Shown here piece after piece: positions 8,448 through 17,393 of a stretch of 64,000 bases of DNA. The position numbers and the translations under genes were made by a program. Source of the DNA: Alphaproteobacteria bacterium (GTDB taxonomy: Bacteria > Pseudomonadota > Alphaproteobacteria > UBA8366); assembly GCA_009377445.1 (NCBI GenBank), contig WHUA01000001.1, forward strand, positions 1,090,725-1,154,724, written 5' to 3'. Position 1 is the first letter of the stretch. The number at the start of each line of letters is the position of its first letter. The notes under the pieces were generated by a model. The model had not been told where the DNA came from. It ran no database searches and was given only the letters and a program-made list of their open reading frames with translations.

Positions 8448-8633
8448 TCTTCTTAAACCCTCCTTATGGGTTCCTTCGCCTCGCGCGCCCATCCCTCGCC
8501 CCACCGGCGGAAAATGCCGGCGGAAAGCGCCGTCGAAACGGGCCGGCGGCTCAAAAGGCTTCGGCCCCCAACGCCGCTAAAGTAGGCCTTTTGTTAAGCT
8601 TGTCCAGTGTTCCCTTAACCCCTGCAATACAAG

Positions 8634-9935
8634 TCATCCGAGCAAAGCCAACATCTCCTCGACGCTGGAAAATTTGCGCCTGGGCGCCCCGGCGTGCGCA
8701 CCCGCGATCTCCGCGGCGTCGATCTTCTTCCAGTCCGCATAGGAAACCCAGCGGACGCCCTTGCCCCGCAGATGCGCTTCCAGCGCGTCGCGGCCCGGCT
8801 TGCCGCCGGCCGGCCCATTTTCCAGAATCTGCTCGGCCGCGAGATCGCCGTCGTGCTTGTTTGTTCCGATCACGCCGGTCGGGCCGCGCTTGATCCATCC
8901 CACCGCATAGACGCCGTCGCCGATTCGCCCGTTTTCGTGCACGACGACGCCGCGCTTCCGGTCGAAGGGGAGTCCCGGAAAGGGCGTGCCGTCGTAGCCG
9001 ATGGCGGCGATGACGAGGCCGCAGGGGATCTCGAAATACTCTCCGCTGCCGACGGCGCGTCCGTCCCTGACGGCCGTCCTTTCCATCCGGATACCTTCCA
9101 CCCGCTCGCCGCCCAGCACTTCGACCGGGCTGGCGTAGAACATGAAATGCAGGCGCTTCTTCCGCCCGGCCGGCGTTTGCGCCGTGAATTCGCGAAGCGT
9201 CTCGAGATTGCGCTCGCGCAGGCGCCGGTCGCGGTCGTCGAGATCGGCGGGAACGCCCTCGTCGAGCTGCCGCGCGTCGACGACGGGCGTGCAATCCAGA
9301 AGCTCGCCCATCTCCCGCAACTCCACATTGGTGAATTTCGCATCGCCCGGCCCGCGCCGGCCGCACATATAAATGTCCGTGAGCGGCGCGTTGTGGATGG
9401 CCTCGGCCGCGTAAGCGGTCAGGTCGGTCGTCGCCATCTCCTCCGGCGTTTTCGCGAGGACCCGCGCGCAGTCGATCGCCACGTTGCCGTTGCCGATGAC
9501 GGCCGCCGCCTTGACGTCGAGGTTCGGATCGAGTGTTCGGAAGTCGGGATGGCCGTTATACCAGCCGACGAAGGAAGCCGCGCCGAAGACCCCTTTCTTG
9601 TCCTCTCCGGGGATGCCGAGATTGCGGTCGAGCGGCGAGCCCACCGCCAGAACGACCGCGTCGTACATCCGCTTCAGCTCGTCGATGGTCACGTCCCGGC
9701 CGACCTCGACATTGCCGAAAAAGCGAACGGCTTCCTGCAGCGCCGATTTCTCGTAGGCGCGCCAGACATTCTTGGTCTTCTGGTGGTCGGGGGCGACGCC
9801 GCCCCGGATCAGGCCGAACGGCGTGGGCAGGCGCTCGATGACGTCGATGCGGCAGTCAGGCGCCGATTTCAACAATGCGGCCACCGTATAGAAGCCGCTC
9901 AGCCCGGAGCCGACAACCGCCACGTTCAACGGCAT
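8634..9935 (-). CDS. Adrenodoxin-reductase/FprA-type ferredoxin-NADP+ reductase
   Basis: 433 residues. FAD Rossmann motif VVGSGLSGFYTVAALL (7-22) and NADP motif VIGNGNVAIDCARVL (about 145-160); PTPFGLIRGGVAPDHQKTK and VGWIKRGPTGVIGTNK are hallmarks of the adrenodoxin-reductase/FprA family. It transfers electrons between NADPH and ferredoxin. Being upstream of korAB on the same strand, it plausibly couples the oxidoreductase's ferredoxin to NADP(H). No ferredoxin gene is in view. Start ATG at 9935. Confidence 0.9.
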   Translation of the reverse strand: MPLNVAVVGSGLSGFYTVAALLKSAPDCRIDVIERLPTPFGLIRGGVAPDHQKTKNVWRAYEKSALQEAVRFFGNVEVGRDVTIDELKRMYDAVVLAVGSPLDRNLGIPGEDKKGVFGAASFVGWYNGHPDFRTLDPNLDVKAAAVIGNGNVAIDCARVLAKTPEEMATTDLTAYAAEAIHNAPLTDIYMCGRRGPGDAKFTNVELREMGELLDCTPVVDARQLDEGVPADLDDRDRRLRERNLETLREFTAQTPAGRKKRLHFMFYASPVEVLGGERVEGIRMERTAVRDGRAVGSGEYFEIPCGLVIAAIGYDGTPFPGLPFDRKRGVVVHENGRIGDGVYAVGWIKRGPTGVIGTNKHDGDLAAEQILENGPAGGKPGRDALEAHLRGKGVRWVSYADWKKIDAAEIAGAHAGAPRRKFSSVEEMLALLG

Positions 9936-10069
9936 GAAGCATTCCCTTCCCTTACGATTTCTTATTGCGGCGTTTCTTTATGCCGCACGGTAGAACAATC
10001 CTCCGGGGGAATCAAAAATGGATGCTTCGCCGGGCTCCGGCCTCGATGCGGCGGCCGGGCTGCAATGCG

Positions 10070-10333
10070 TCAGTGGATATAGCCCGCGTGGATGATGCTG
10101 CGGACTTCGGCGGGAGCGATAATCTGCCGTCCCGCGACTTTCACCGAGTGGATCTTGCCGTCGATGTTGCGGTCCCAAAAAGTCAGGAAATCCGCCAGCT
10201 TGGGGTAGCGCGGGGCAAGATCCATGAACTGCCAGACGAAGGTCTGCAGCAGATGCGGGTGGTCCGGCATGTGATAGAGGATCTCCGCCGTCGTCAGTCG
10301 GTATCCGGCGAGCTGAACTGCAAGATTCGCCAT
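10070..10333 (-). CDS. usg: Usg-family protein
   Basis: 87 residues from ATG 10333, preferred to the ATG four codons earlier because GGAG sits 7 nt upstream. MANLAVQLAGYRLTTAEILY followed by HMPDHPHLLQTFVWQF matches the small Usg-like family of alphaproteobacteria, first noted near trp genes in Caulobacter. Biochemical role is unknown. Here it is not beside trp genes; it faces away from a MarR regulator across an AT-rich 174-bp spacer. Confidence 0.85.
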   Translation of the reverse strand: MANLAVQLAGYRLTTAEILYHMPDHPHLLQTFVWQFMDLAPRYPKLADFLTFWDRNIDGKIHSVKVAGRQIIAPAEVRSIIHAGYIH

Positions 10334-10404
10334 TGGCAACTCCAATGATTGATCTGCGCCCGTTTCAATTGTAGATAATCATTTTGTTGCGGCAATACTA
10401 AAAA

Positions 10405-10418
10405 TTGATTAAATTCAA
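10405..10418. promoter_or_regulatory. AT-rich spacer with weak dyad TTGA-N6-TCAA
   Basis: The spacer 10334-10507 between usg and the MarR gene is much AT-richer than its neighbours (about 10360-10425) and contains TTGATTAAATTCAA. MarR regulators often bind such dyads in the divergent region to repress themselves. The symmetry here is limited to the outer 4 bp, so this is tentative. Confidence 0.25.
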
Positions 10419-10507
10419 ACATATAGCAGCCGTCACGGCAGAGTGCTGACAAACTCGCAGAGGTGCTGCCGGCAGCAGGCCGGCCGCGAAACGCAGAGGT
10501 CGCGACC

Positions 10508-10975
10508 ATGGAACAGGGTATTCCCGCCCGGACAACGGGTTATCTTCTGTGGCAGGTGGTTAACCGCTGGCAGCGTCGGCAGAAACAGATCCTTGCGCCG
10601 TTCGGGCTTACGCCGGTCCAGTTCCTGCTGCTCGCCGGGCTGCAGTTTCTGGCGGCGACCAGCCCGCGGCCCGTTACCCAGGTCGCGCTGGCGCGGCACT
10701 GCCGAACGGATCCGATGATGACCTCTCAGGTGCTTCGGGTGCTCGAAGGACAGAAGCTGATCTCGCGGCGGTCGCATGACGTGGACGGGCGCGCCATGGT
10801 TCTCGCCGTCACCGAGCGTGGCCAGACACTGGTCATGCGCGCCGGCGAGGCGGTCAGCGTGTCCGAGCTCGCTTTCTTTTCGGCCTTGGGCGAGGATGTT
10901 CCGGCGTTCGGCAACGCGCTCGCCGTGCTGGCGGGCGAGAAGCCGCGCCGCCGGGTCCCGGCGGGGCGGGGATAG
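10508..10975 (+). CDS. MarR-family transcriptional regulator
   Basis: 155 residues from ATG 10508, with AGAGG 8 nt upstream; an in-frame ATG at 10463 adds an unconserved tail. Winged helix-turn-helix: LTPVQFLLLAGL, then the recognition region VALARHCRTDPMMTSQVLRVLEGQKLISRRSHDVDGRA, whose DGRA wing and following VLAVTERG are classic MarR. Binds DNA as a dimer and releases it on ligand binding. The targets may be its divergent neighbour usg or the TPP enzyme downstream, but the 133-bp gap before the latter argues for a separate transcript. Confidence 0.88.
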   Translation: MEQGIPARTTGYLLWQVVNRWQRRQKQILAPFGLTPVQFLLLAGLQFLAATSPRPVTQVALARHCRTDPMMTSQVLRVLEGQKLISRRSHDVDGRAMVLAVTERGQTLVMRAGEAVSVSELAFFSALGEDVPAFGNALAVLAGEKPRRRVPAGRG

Positions 10976-11108
10976 GCCCGGGCCGGGCGTCCGCCGCCGC
11001 TATTGGCGTCTATGCGGCATCCTGCGATAAGCTACGCCGACGCGCAGCCGCGCAGGGGCCTTCGTGCGGCGCATCCCGACCTGAACGATACCAACCTGGA
11101 GGAATCGC

Positions 11109-12773
11109 ATGACGCAAACGGCTGCCCAGCTCTTGGCCGCGACACTGGCATCTCACGGTGTGGACGTGGCGTACTGCGTGCCGGGCGAGAGCTATCTCGC
11201 GGTAACCGATGCGCTCATCGATCAGCCGGGAATCCGGCTGGTGGTCTGCCGGCACGAAGGCGGCGCGGGCTTCATGGCGCTCGCCGACGCGCGTATCCGC
11301 GGCAAGACCGGCGTCTGCTTCATCAGCCGCGGCCCCGGCGCCACGAACGTCTCGATCGCCATCCATAGCGCCTTCCACGACGCGATCCCGGTGGTGTTCT
11401 TCGTCGGCCAGGTCGAGCGCTTCGAGAAAGGCCGCCTGGCGCTGCAGGAGCTGAACTATTCCAAGACCTTTTCCGATACGGCCAAGGCGGTGTTCGAGGT
11501 CGACAATCCGGAGCTGCTGGGCGAGACCGCGGCGCGCGCGTTCCATCTCGCCGCCGCCGGCACGCCGGGTCCGGTCGTCGTCACGCTGGCGGAGGACATG
11601 CTGGACGAGCCGGCGAAGGCGCCGGTGCTGAAGCCTGTGTCGCGGGTACGCATGGCGCCCTATTCGGGCGACGTCGACCGCGTGGCGGCGATGCTCGCCA
11701 AGGCCGAGCGGCCGCTGGTGATCGCGGGCGGGCTGGTGCATTCGCCGGAAGCGCGGGCGGCGCTCAAGTCCTTCGCCGAAAAGTTCAAGCTTCCCGTCTC
11801 GCCGAGCCATCGCCGCGCAGACGTGTTCGACAGCTACCACGCCAACTACGGAGGCTACCTCGGCAACCGCGCGCCGAAGCCGCAGCTCGACCTGATGCGG
11901 AAGTCCGACCTGATGATCGTGCTCGGCGAGCGGCTTGGCCCGTCCGTCAGCCAGAGCTTCACCTTCCCCGCGGCGCCCGTGCCGCAGCTCCCCATGGTGC
12001 ATGTCTGGCCGGACCCGGCCGAGGTCGGCCGCGTCTGGCATCCGGAGGTCGGCATCGCGGCCGAGCCGGAGCTGTTCCTGGAGGCGATGCTGGCGCGCGG
12101 CCCGGGCAAGCTTCCCACGGGCCGCGACGGCTGGATCGGTGACCTCAACAAGATCCATCGCAAGCTGACGGCCTGGGACCCGGTTTCCTCCAACGACGGC
12201 GTCGTGTTCGGCGCGGTGGTCTCGGCGATCAACGAGCGCATGGACAAGGACGCGGTGGTCACCAGCGATGCCGGCAATTTCAGTAGCTGGATGCACCGCT
12301 ATCTCTATTTCCGCCAGAGCAACAACTTCGTCGGCTTCGCGACCGGCGGCATGGGCGGCGGCGTGCCGTCGGGCGTGGCCGCGGGCATCTGCTCGCCGGG
12401 CCGCCAGATCGTCACCTTCGTCGGCGACGGCGGCTTCATGATGACCGGCAACGAGCTGGCGACCGCCGTCCAATACGACGTGCCGATCAAGATATTCGTC
12501 GCCAACAACAGCTCCTACGGCACGATCCGCATGCATCAGGAAGGCCGCTATCCCGGCCGCGTTACCTCGACCGACTTGAAGAACCCGGATTTCGCCAAGC
12601 TCGGCGAAGCGTTCGGCGCGCGGGGCTTCAGGATCGACAGCGACGCGGATGTCGCCCCGGTGGTCGAGGAGGCGCTATCCTGCAAGGGGCCCGCGGTCAT
12701 CGACGTCCGCACCAGCCTGAACTACCTCAGCGCCTACCGCCGCCTGCAGGACATGCCGGCCTACGCGAGCTAG
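11109..12773 (+). CDS. ThDP-dependent enzyme, acetolactate-synthase large-subunit-like
   Basis: 554 residues, three-domain POX/IlvB fold. Catalytic Glu50 lies in VVCRHEGGAGFMA; the central domain follows (about 190-325); the ThDP/Mg motif GDGGFMMTGNE is near residue 440, with NNSSYG closing it. GGAGG is 6 nt before ATG. No ilvN-type small subunit is adjacent and the C-terminus is short, so this is probably not the housekeeping acetolactate synthase but a catabolic carboligase/decarboxylase of the same family. Substrate unknown. Preceded by a MarR regulator; followed by a repeat element. Confidence 0.8.
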   Translation: MTQTAAQLLAATLASHGVDVAYCVPGESYLAVTDALIDQPGIRLVVCRHEGGAGFMALADARIRGKTGVCFISRGPGATNVSIAIHSAFHDAIPVVFFVGQVERFEKGRLALQELNYSKTFSDTAKAVFEVDNPELLGETAARAFHLAAAGTPGPVVVTLAEDMLDEPAKAPVLKPVSRVRMAPYSGDVDRVAAMLAKAERPLVIAGGLVHSPEARAALKSFAEKFKLPVSPSHRRADVFDSYHANYGGYLGNRAPKPQLDLMRKSDLMIVLGERLGPSVSQSFTFPAAPVPQLPMVHVWPDPAEVGRVWHPEVGIAAEPELFLEAMLARGPGKLPTGRDGWIGDLNKIHRKLTAWDPVSSNDGVVFGAVVSAINERMDKDAVVTSDAGNFSSWMHRYLYFRQSNNFVGFATGGMGGGVPSGVAAGICSPGRQIVTFVGDGGFMMTGNELATAVQYDVPIKIFVANNSSYGTIRMHQEGRYPGRVTSTDLKNPDFAKLGEAFGARGFRIDSDADVAPVVEEALSCKGPAVIDVRTSLNYLSAYRRLQDMPAYAS

Positions 12774-12812
12774 GGAAAGGGAGCGCCTCGTAACATCGGA
12801 GCGTACTCATCC

Positions 12813-12880
12813 TTCGACAGGCTCAGGATGAGGTCAATACGCTGGTTTGTAAGGAAAAACCTCATGTTGAGCTTGTCGAA
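12813..12880. repeat. Inverted-repeat element, TTCGACAGGCTCA type (copy 1)
   Basis: The left arm (12813-12833) has core TTCGACAGGCTCAGGATGAG and the right arm (12860-12880) is its imperfect reverse complement, ending GAGCTTGTCGAA; the spacer is 26 bp. A related pair occurs at 21300-21370. It lies between convergent genes (TPP enzyme and GNAT). It belongs to a family of palindromic intergenic repeats seen widely in high-GC alphaproteobacteria, and may serve as a bidirectional transcription end. Confidence 0.75.
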
Positions 12881-12910
12881 ACATGAGGAGCGCGTCGCAG
12901 ACGCGCGTAT

Positions 12911-13387
12911 CTAGCCGGAAAGATACAGCTTCATGCCCACGTGGCTCGCCGCGAAGCCGAGCGATTCGTAGAAGCGGTGCGCATCGGGGCGGGTCTTGTC
13001 GGCGGTGAGCTGGACCATGTGGCAGCCGTGCCGGCGCGCCTCCGCGATCGTCCATTCGAACAGCCGTTTGCCGATCTGCCGGCTGCGGTAGGCGTCGTCG
13101 ACGCGCACCCCTTCGATCTGCGCGCGGATGCCGCCCTGGTAGGTCATGTTCGGAATGAAGGTGAGCTGCAGCGTGCCGATGACCGCGCCGTCGTGCTCGA
13201 CGACGATCAGCCGGTTGTTCGGGTCGGCGGCGATGGCGTCGAAGGCGCGGCTGTAGCAGTCGGGAAGGGGGTCCTCGAAGCGCTCGCGCTTGCTGCCGAG
13301 GGGGTCGTTGGCGAGCAGTCCGACGATCTTCGGCAGGTCCTCCCGCGCGGCGTCTCGGAAACTGATTCCGTCTCCGGCCGCGGCCAT
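12911..13387 (-). CDS. GNAT-family N-acetyltransferase
   Basis: 158 residues. Strand beta-4 LIVVEHDGAVIGTLQLTF, then acetyl-CoA-binding segment DDAYRSRQIGKRLFEW (Q/RxxGxG/A-like, here RQIGKR) and a C-terminal YESLGFAASHVGMKLYL motif are those of single-domain GNAT acetyltransferases. It should transfer an acetyl group from acetyl-CoA to an unknown amine. It begins 3 nt after the stop codon of the TerB gene upstream on the same strand, implying co-transcription. Confidence 0.85.
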   Translation of the reverse strand: MAAAGDGISFRDAAREDLPKIVGLLANDPLGSKRERFEDPLPDCYSRAFDAIAADPNNRLIVVEHDGAVIGTLQLTFIPNMTYQGGIRAQIEGVRVDDAYRSRQIGKRLFEWTIAEARRHGCHMVQLTADKTRPDAHRFYESLGFAASHVGMKLYLSG

Positions 13388-13390
13388 CGG

Positions 13391-13795
13391 TCAATCCGCC
13401 ACGTAGCGCACGAGGATCGACTTCTCCAGCGCGTCCGCCGTTGCATGGTCGACCTCGAGACGCTCGCGGATGATCTTGAGGATTTTCAGCTCCGCCGGCT
13501 TGACCCTGAGGTCGACGGCGGCAATCTCCAGCGCCAGCGCGTAGGCGGTCTCCCGCAAGTGCCGGGGCAGGCTGTTGGCCACGCTGTCGAGCGCGGTGTC
13601 CAGGCCGCGTGGGCCCGCCAGCGTATCGGCGCAGGCCGCCGCGGTTTCCGTCAGCCGCGCCACGTCGTAATCCGCGAAGATGGGCAGGTGCTTCACGATC
13701 GCGCCGATCGAGGAAAGCTCCACGTTCTTCATGTTGCGGTCGGATGCCGACACCATGATCATGACGTAGACGAAGGCGGCGTGCTTGTTGAGCAT
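13391..13795 (-). CDS. TerB-like protein (TerB/DjlA domain)
   Basis: 134 residues from ATG 13795. An all-helical domain with the TerB pattern: LNKHAAFVYVMIMVSASDRN, then a central VKHLPIFADYD, and RETAYALALEIAAVDLRVKPAEL, whose conserved aspartates resemble metal-binding positions of TerB domains. The family occurs in tellurite-resistance operons and as stand-alone cytoplasmic proteins. No other ter genes are present, so a tellurite role is not implied. The stop is 3 nt before the GNAT start. Confidence 0.75.
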   Translation of the reverse strand: MLNKHAAFVYVMIMVSASDRNMKNVELSSIGAIVKHLPIFADYDVARLTETAAACADTLAGPRGLDTALDSVANSLPRHLRETAYALALEIAAVDLRVKPAELKILKIIRERLEVDHATADALEKSILVRYVAD

Positions 13796-13869
13796 GTCTT
13801 GCTGTCTCTCTTGATTCGAATTGGCCGGGCCGGACTTTGACGACGCGGCGGGCGAACTGCAAGCGCCGA

Positions 13870-16620
13870 TCACGGCACTTTGTTTTCGGCTTGGCGCGCC
13901 AGGAATTCCCGGCAGGCGGCAACCGTGTCCGCGAGGCCCTGGCGGACGATCTCGACGCCTTCGGGAAATGCGCCGCCGAGGCGGGACGGCATCATGGGGT
14001 CGAGCAGCACGAACACGCCCCGGTCGTCGGCGCGTCGCACCAGCCGCCCGTAGGCCTGCTTGATGCGCAGACGCGTCAGCATGTCGTCGTAGGTCCTGCC
14101 GCCGAAGGCCTGCCGCCGCGCGCGGTGGAGGATGGTCGGGCGCGGCCAGGGCACGCGGTCGAAGACGATCAGGCGCAGGCTGTCGCCGGGCACGTCGACG
14201 CCGTCGCGCACCGCATCCGTGCCGAGCAGGCAGGAGTCGTGCTCGGCGCGAAAGATGTCGACCAGCGTCGGCAGGTTCACCCGGTCGACATGCTGCGCGT
14301 AGAGCTGCAGCCCCGCTTCGTCGAGCGCGCCGGCGATGCGGTCGTAGACGCCACGCAGCCGGCTGATCGCGGTGAACAGGCCGAGCGCGCCGCCGCCCGC
14401 CGCGAGGAACAGCTCGCGATACGCCGCCGCGACCTGCGCCAGGTCGTCCTTCCGCACGTCGGTCACGACGAAGACGCGGGTCAACTGGTCGTAGGCGAAG
14501 GGCGAGGGGACCGCGGCGCGCACCGACGACGGCAGGTGGCTGGCGCCGGTGCGCCCTTCCGCGGAGCGCCAGTCGGCCTCGGCATCGCCGGTCCCGTCGC
14601 GGAGCGTCGCCGAGGTAACAAGCACGCCATGCGCCGGCGCCGCCACCGTACCGGCGAACGGCGTCGTCGGATCGACCCAGTGACGGTGCATGCCGATATC
14701 GAACTCGCGGCCATCGATGCGGTCGACGGAGAACCAGTCGACGAACTCGGCTGGCTTCTCGCCCGCGAGCGACGCCAGCATGTGCCGCCACGCCCGCAAG
14801 ATATGCTCGGCGCGGAACTGCAGCGACCGGCAGACGGATTCGATGCGCATCCGGATAGCGGTATCGAGGTCGTCCGCCTCCTGGTCGAGCCGTCGCATCA
14901 GGTGGCTGCGCAGCCGCGATATCTCCTGTTCCAGGCGGTGCAGGCATTCCTCGAGCCGCCCGGCCGCGGCGAGCAGGTCTGGCGCCGGATCGTTCGTATC
15001 CGCCTCGATGTCGTAGGGGCCGCGCGTCTCGGCGGTGCGGGCGTAGGCATGGCGGCGGACTGCCACGAGGAACGCCTCGGCGGGTCCGCCCGGCCGCCCG
15101 TCGGCGCAGCGCTGATGCCAGCCCGCATCGGGCAGCGCGGCGGCGGCTTCGATGATCTTGTCGAGCGCGTCGGCAGCGTCCGCGCTTTCGCCCAGCAGGT
15201 CGTCGACGCGCAGCTTGAGCCCCCTGCCGCGCCGCCGTCCGCGCCCCTCCGCGCCGCGTATCCAGCGCCTGAGCTCGCTCGCCTCCTGCCCGGTGAAGTG
15301 GGCCGAAAAGGCGGAGTCCGCGGCGTCGAACAGGTGATGCCCTTCGTCGAACACGAACCGCGTCGGCCCGCCGCCTTCCTCCATCAAGCCGCGCGCCATC
15401 TGCGTCATCACCAGCGCGTGGTTGGCGACGACGATCTCGGCGCGGCGCGCCTTGCGGATGCTCTTCTCGATGAAGCAGCGCTTGAAATGCTCGCAGGCGG
15501 AATAGATGCATTCGCCGCGATGGTCGCTGAGCGCGATCGTCCGTCCGGGACCGAGAAGGTCGACCAGCCAGGCCGGAAAATCGCCGCCGGTCAGGCTGCC
15601 GTCGCGCGACCGCGCCGCCCAGCGCGCCATCAGGCCGAGCGCGATCGCATCGCGCCGCCGGACGCCGACGCCGCGCGCCGCTTCCTCCATGTTGAGCAGG
15701 CAGAGATAGTTTTCCCGTCCCTTGCGCACGACCACGCGGTTGGCCTTGGCCGCCGGCTCCGGGAACAGGCGGTCAAGCTCCTGGTCGATCTGGTGCTGCA
15801 GGTTGCGGGTGTAGGTGGAGACCCAGACCGGCGTCTCGTTCTTCTCCGCCCACACGCTGGCGGGGGCGAGGTAGCCCAGCGTCTTGCCGACGCCGGTGCC
15901 GGCCTCGGCCAGCACGAAGCGCGGTTCGCCCGCGGCCTCGCGCGGCAGGAACGCCGCCGTCGCGGCGGACGCATAATCAGCCTGGCTCGGCCGTTGCTCG
16001 GACGCGGCGCCGAGCAGGTCCGCCAGCCGCTGCCGCGCCTCGGCCGGGCTCACCGGATGGCTGGCTGGCGGCGCGGAAGGTGCGTGCTCGCTCCATTCCG
16101 CGAGGTCGCGCCACACGTCGAGGCCGGTGACCGGCGAGCGCATGCGGTCGTCCCTGTCCACGCCCAGCACGTCGAGCACCGCGTCGCCCCAGGCCCAGCC
16201 GCCGTCGGCCATCGCCTGCGCCGTGGGGCGGGCGCCGCGTCCCGCCGCGTCCTCGGCCAGCTCGGTCAGCAGCCGGACCGCCGTCCGGCGCAACGCGCTT
16301 GCCGCTTCGGCGAGCGCCGCCGGCGGGTCGAGGTCGAGCGCTTCGGCGAGGCCGCGCGGCGTCGGCACGCAGAACTGCGCCGGCCGCACGAAGGCGAACA
16401 GCTCCAACAGGTCGAGCGCGGGAAAGGGATCGATTCCGAGCCGCCGCGCCGCCGCGGGCGCATGGCAGAGCAATGGCCGCGCGCCCGCGCGGATGCGCGC
16501 CGCCGCCTCCTTCTGGCCGATCTCCGCGACCTCGCCGTCGGCGGAAAGCCACACGGACCGCGTCACGCCGACGACGAGCGTCGGCGCCTCCGGCAGGCGT
16601 ATGGCGGATCGGGGCAGCAT
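13870..16620 (-). CDS. DinG/XPD-like Fe-S ATP-dependent DNA helicase
   Basis: 916 residues. An N-terminal extra domain (1-190) of unknown fold precedes a superfamily 2 helicase core: Walker A EAGTGVGKT (239-247), four cysteines spaced as in the XPD/DinG 4Fe-4S cluster (307, 371, 376, 382) and the DEAH-box variant FDEGHH (424-429). C-terminal motifs include TSATLRDG and the motif VI region with ITLRIKQAYGRL-like RLRIKQAYGRLVRR. Expected 5'-3' unwinding in repair or R-loop removal. It is divergent from tenA (93 bp). Confidence 0.88.
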   Translation of the reverse strand: MLPRSAIRLPEAPTLVVGVTRSVWLSADGEVAEIGQKEAAARIRAGARPLLCHAPAAARRLGIDPFPALDLLELFAFVRPAQFCVPTPRGLAEALDLDPPAALAEAASALRRTAVRLLTELAEDAAGRGARPTAQAMADGGWAWGDAVLDVLGVDRDDRMRSPVTGLDVWRDLAEWSEHAPSAPPASHPVSPAEARQRLADLLGAASEQRPSQADYASAATAAFLPREAAGEPRFVLAEAGTGVGKTLGYLAPASVWAEKNETPVWVSTYTRNLQHQIDQELDRLFPEPAAKANRVVVRKGRENYLCLLNMEEAARGVGVRRRDAIALGLMARWAARSRDGSLTGGDFPAWLVDLLGPGRTIALSDHRGECIYSACEHFKRCFIEKSIRKARRAEIVVANHALVMTQMARGLMEEGGGPTRFVFDEGHHLFDAADSAFSAHFTGQEASELRRWIRGAEGRGRRRGRGLKLRVDDLLGESADAADALDKIIEAAAALPDAGWHQRCADGRPGGPAEAFLVAVRRHAYARTAETRGPYDIEADTNDPAPDLLAAAGRLEECLHRLEQEISRLRSHLMRRLDQEADDLDTAIRMRIESVCRSLQFRAEHILRAWRHMLASLAGEKPAEFVDWFSVDRIDGREFDIGMHRHWVDPTTPFAGTVAAPAHGVLVTSATLRDGTGDAEADWRSAEGRTGASHLPSSVRAAVPSPFAYDQLTRVFVVTDVRKDDLAQVAAAYRELFLAAGGGALGLFTAISRLRGVYDRIAGALDEAGLQLYAQHVDRVNLPTLVDIFRAEHDSCLLGTDAVRDGVDVPGDSLRLIVFDRVPWPRPTILHRARRQAFGGRTYDDMLTRLRIKQAYGRLVRRADDRGVFVLLDPMMPSRLGGAFPEGVEIVRQGLADTVAACREFLARQAENKVP

Positions 16621-16713
16621 GGGCGCGCATCATAGCGGTCGGGCGCCGGCTATGCGACGTTGATGCGCGGGCCCTTTGCTGATGTGGTAGGGGCGGACGA
16701 TACGGAGGATCGC

Positions 16714-17385
16714 ATGACGGCATTCAGCGAACGCGCCTGGGCGGAAACGAGCGCCCTGTACCGCCGCACCCTCGACCTGCCGTTCAACCGGGAGCTCGCC
16801 GCCGGCACGCTGTCCCAGGAGCGCTTCCAGTTCTACATGACGCAGGATGCGCTCTACCTGACGCAGTACGCGCGGGCGCTGGCGGCCGCTTCGGCAAAGG
16901 CGCCGGACATCGAGGCCATGCAGTTCTTCGCGAAGGCCGCCGAGACGGCGCTGGTCGTCGAGCGCGCGCTGCACGGCGGCTTCTTCGAAAAATTCGGCGT
17001 CGATCCGAAGACGGCCGCCGCGGCCGAGCCGTCGCCGACCTGTTACGGCTACACCAACTTCCTGCTCGCCACCGCGCTGCAAGGCGGCTACGCGGAACTG
17101 GTCGCCGCCGTCCTGCCCTGCTTCTGGATCTACTGGGAAGCCGGCAACCACATCGCCGGGATCGCGCAGCCCGATAATCCGTATCGGGCCTGGATCGACA
17201 CCTATTCCGATCCCGGGTTCGGGGAGGCGGTAAAGACCGCGATCGCCATCGCGGATCGCGCCGCGGTGTCGGCGTCAGCGGAAGAACAGCGCGCCATGCT
17301 CGACCGGTTCAAGCGCTCCGCGCAGTTCGAATGGATGTTCTGGGACAGCGCCTACCGGTGCGAGGCGTGGCCGGTGGCGGTGTGA
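16714..17385 (+). CDS. tenA: TenA-family aminopyrimidine aminohydrolase (thiaminase II)
   Basis: 223 residues from ATG 16714, with GGAGG 5 nt upstream; an upstream in-frame ATG at 16660 adds an unlikely tail. All-helical fold with the family's active-site cysteine in VLPCFWIYWEAG (Cys136) and Tyr/Glu residues near QFEWMFWDSAYR at the C-terminus. Hydrolyses the amino group of degraded thiamin pyrimidine to salvage HMP. No other thi genes adjoin it. The next gene, on the opposite strand, ends 8 bp away. Confidence 0.9.
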   Translation: MTAFSERAWAETSALYRRTLDLPFNRELAAGTLSQERFQFYMTQDALYLTQYARALAAASAKAPDIEAMQFFAKAAETALVVERALHGGFFEKFGVDPKTAAAAEPSPTCYGYTNFLLATALQGGYAELVAAVLPCFWIYWEAGNHIAGIAQPDNPYRAWIDTYSDPGFGEAVKTAIAIADRAAVSASAEEQRAMLDRFKRSAQFEWMFWDSAYRCEAWPVAV

Positions 17386-17393
17386 AGGAAATC

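Noticed and set aside
11109..12773. Housekeeping acetolactate synthase (ilvB/ilvI)
   Set aside because: No adjacent ilvN/ilvH small subunit or ilvC; a MarR gene precedes it, so a catabolic relative is more likely.
13391..13795. Tellurite-resistance operon
   Set aside because: Only a lone TerB-like domain; no terA, terC, terD or terZ nearby.
13837..16635. Long open frame on the plus strand opposite the Fe-S helicase (also opposite secA, cobT/cobS, and 26.5-29.2 kb)
   Set aside because: Compositional artefact of high GC: Arg/Ala/His-rich translations with no family motifs, while the other strand encodes intact known proteins.
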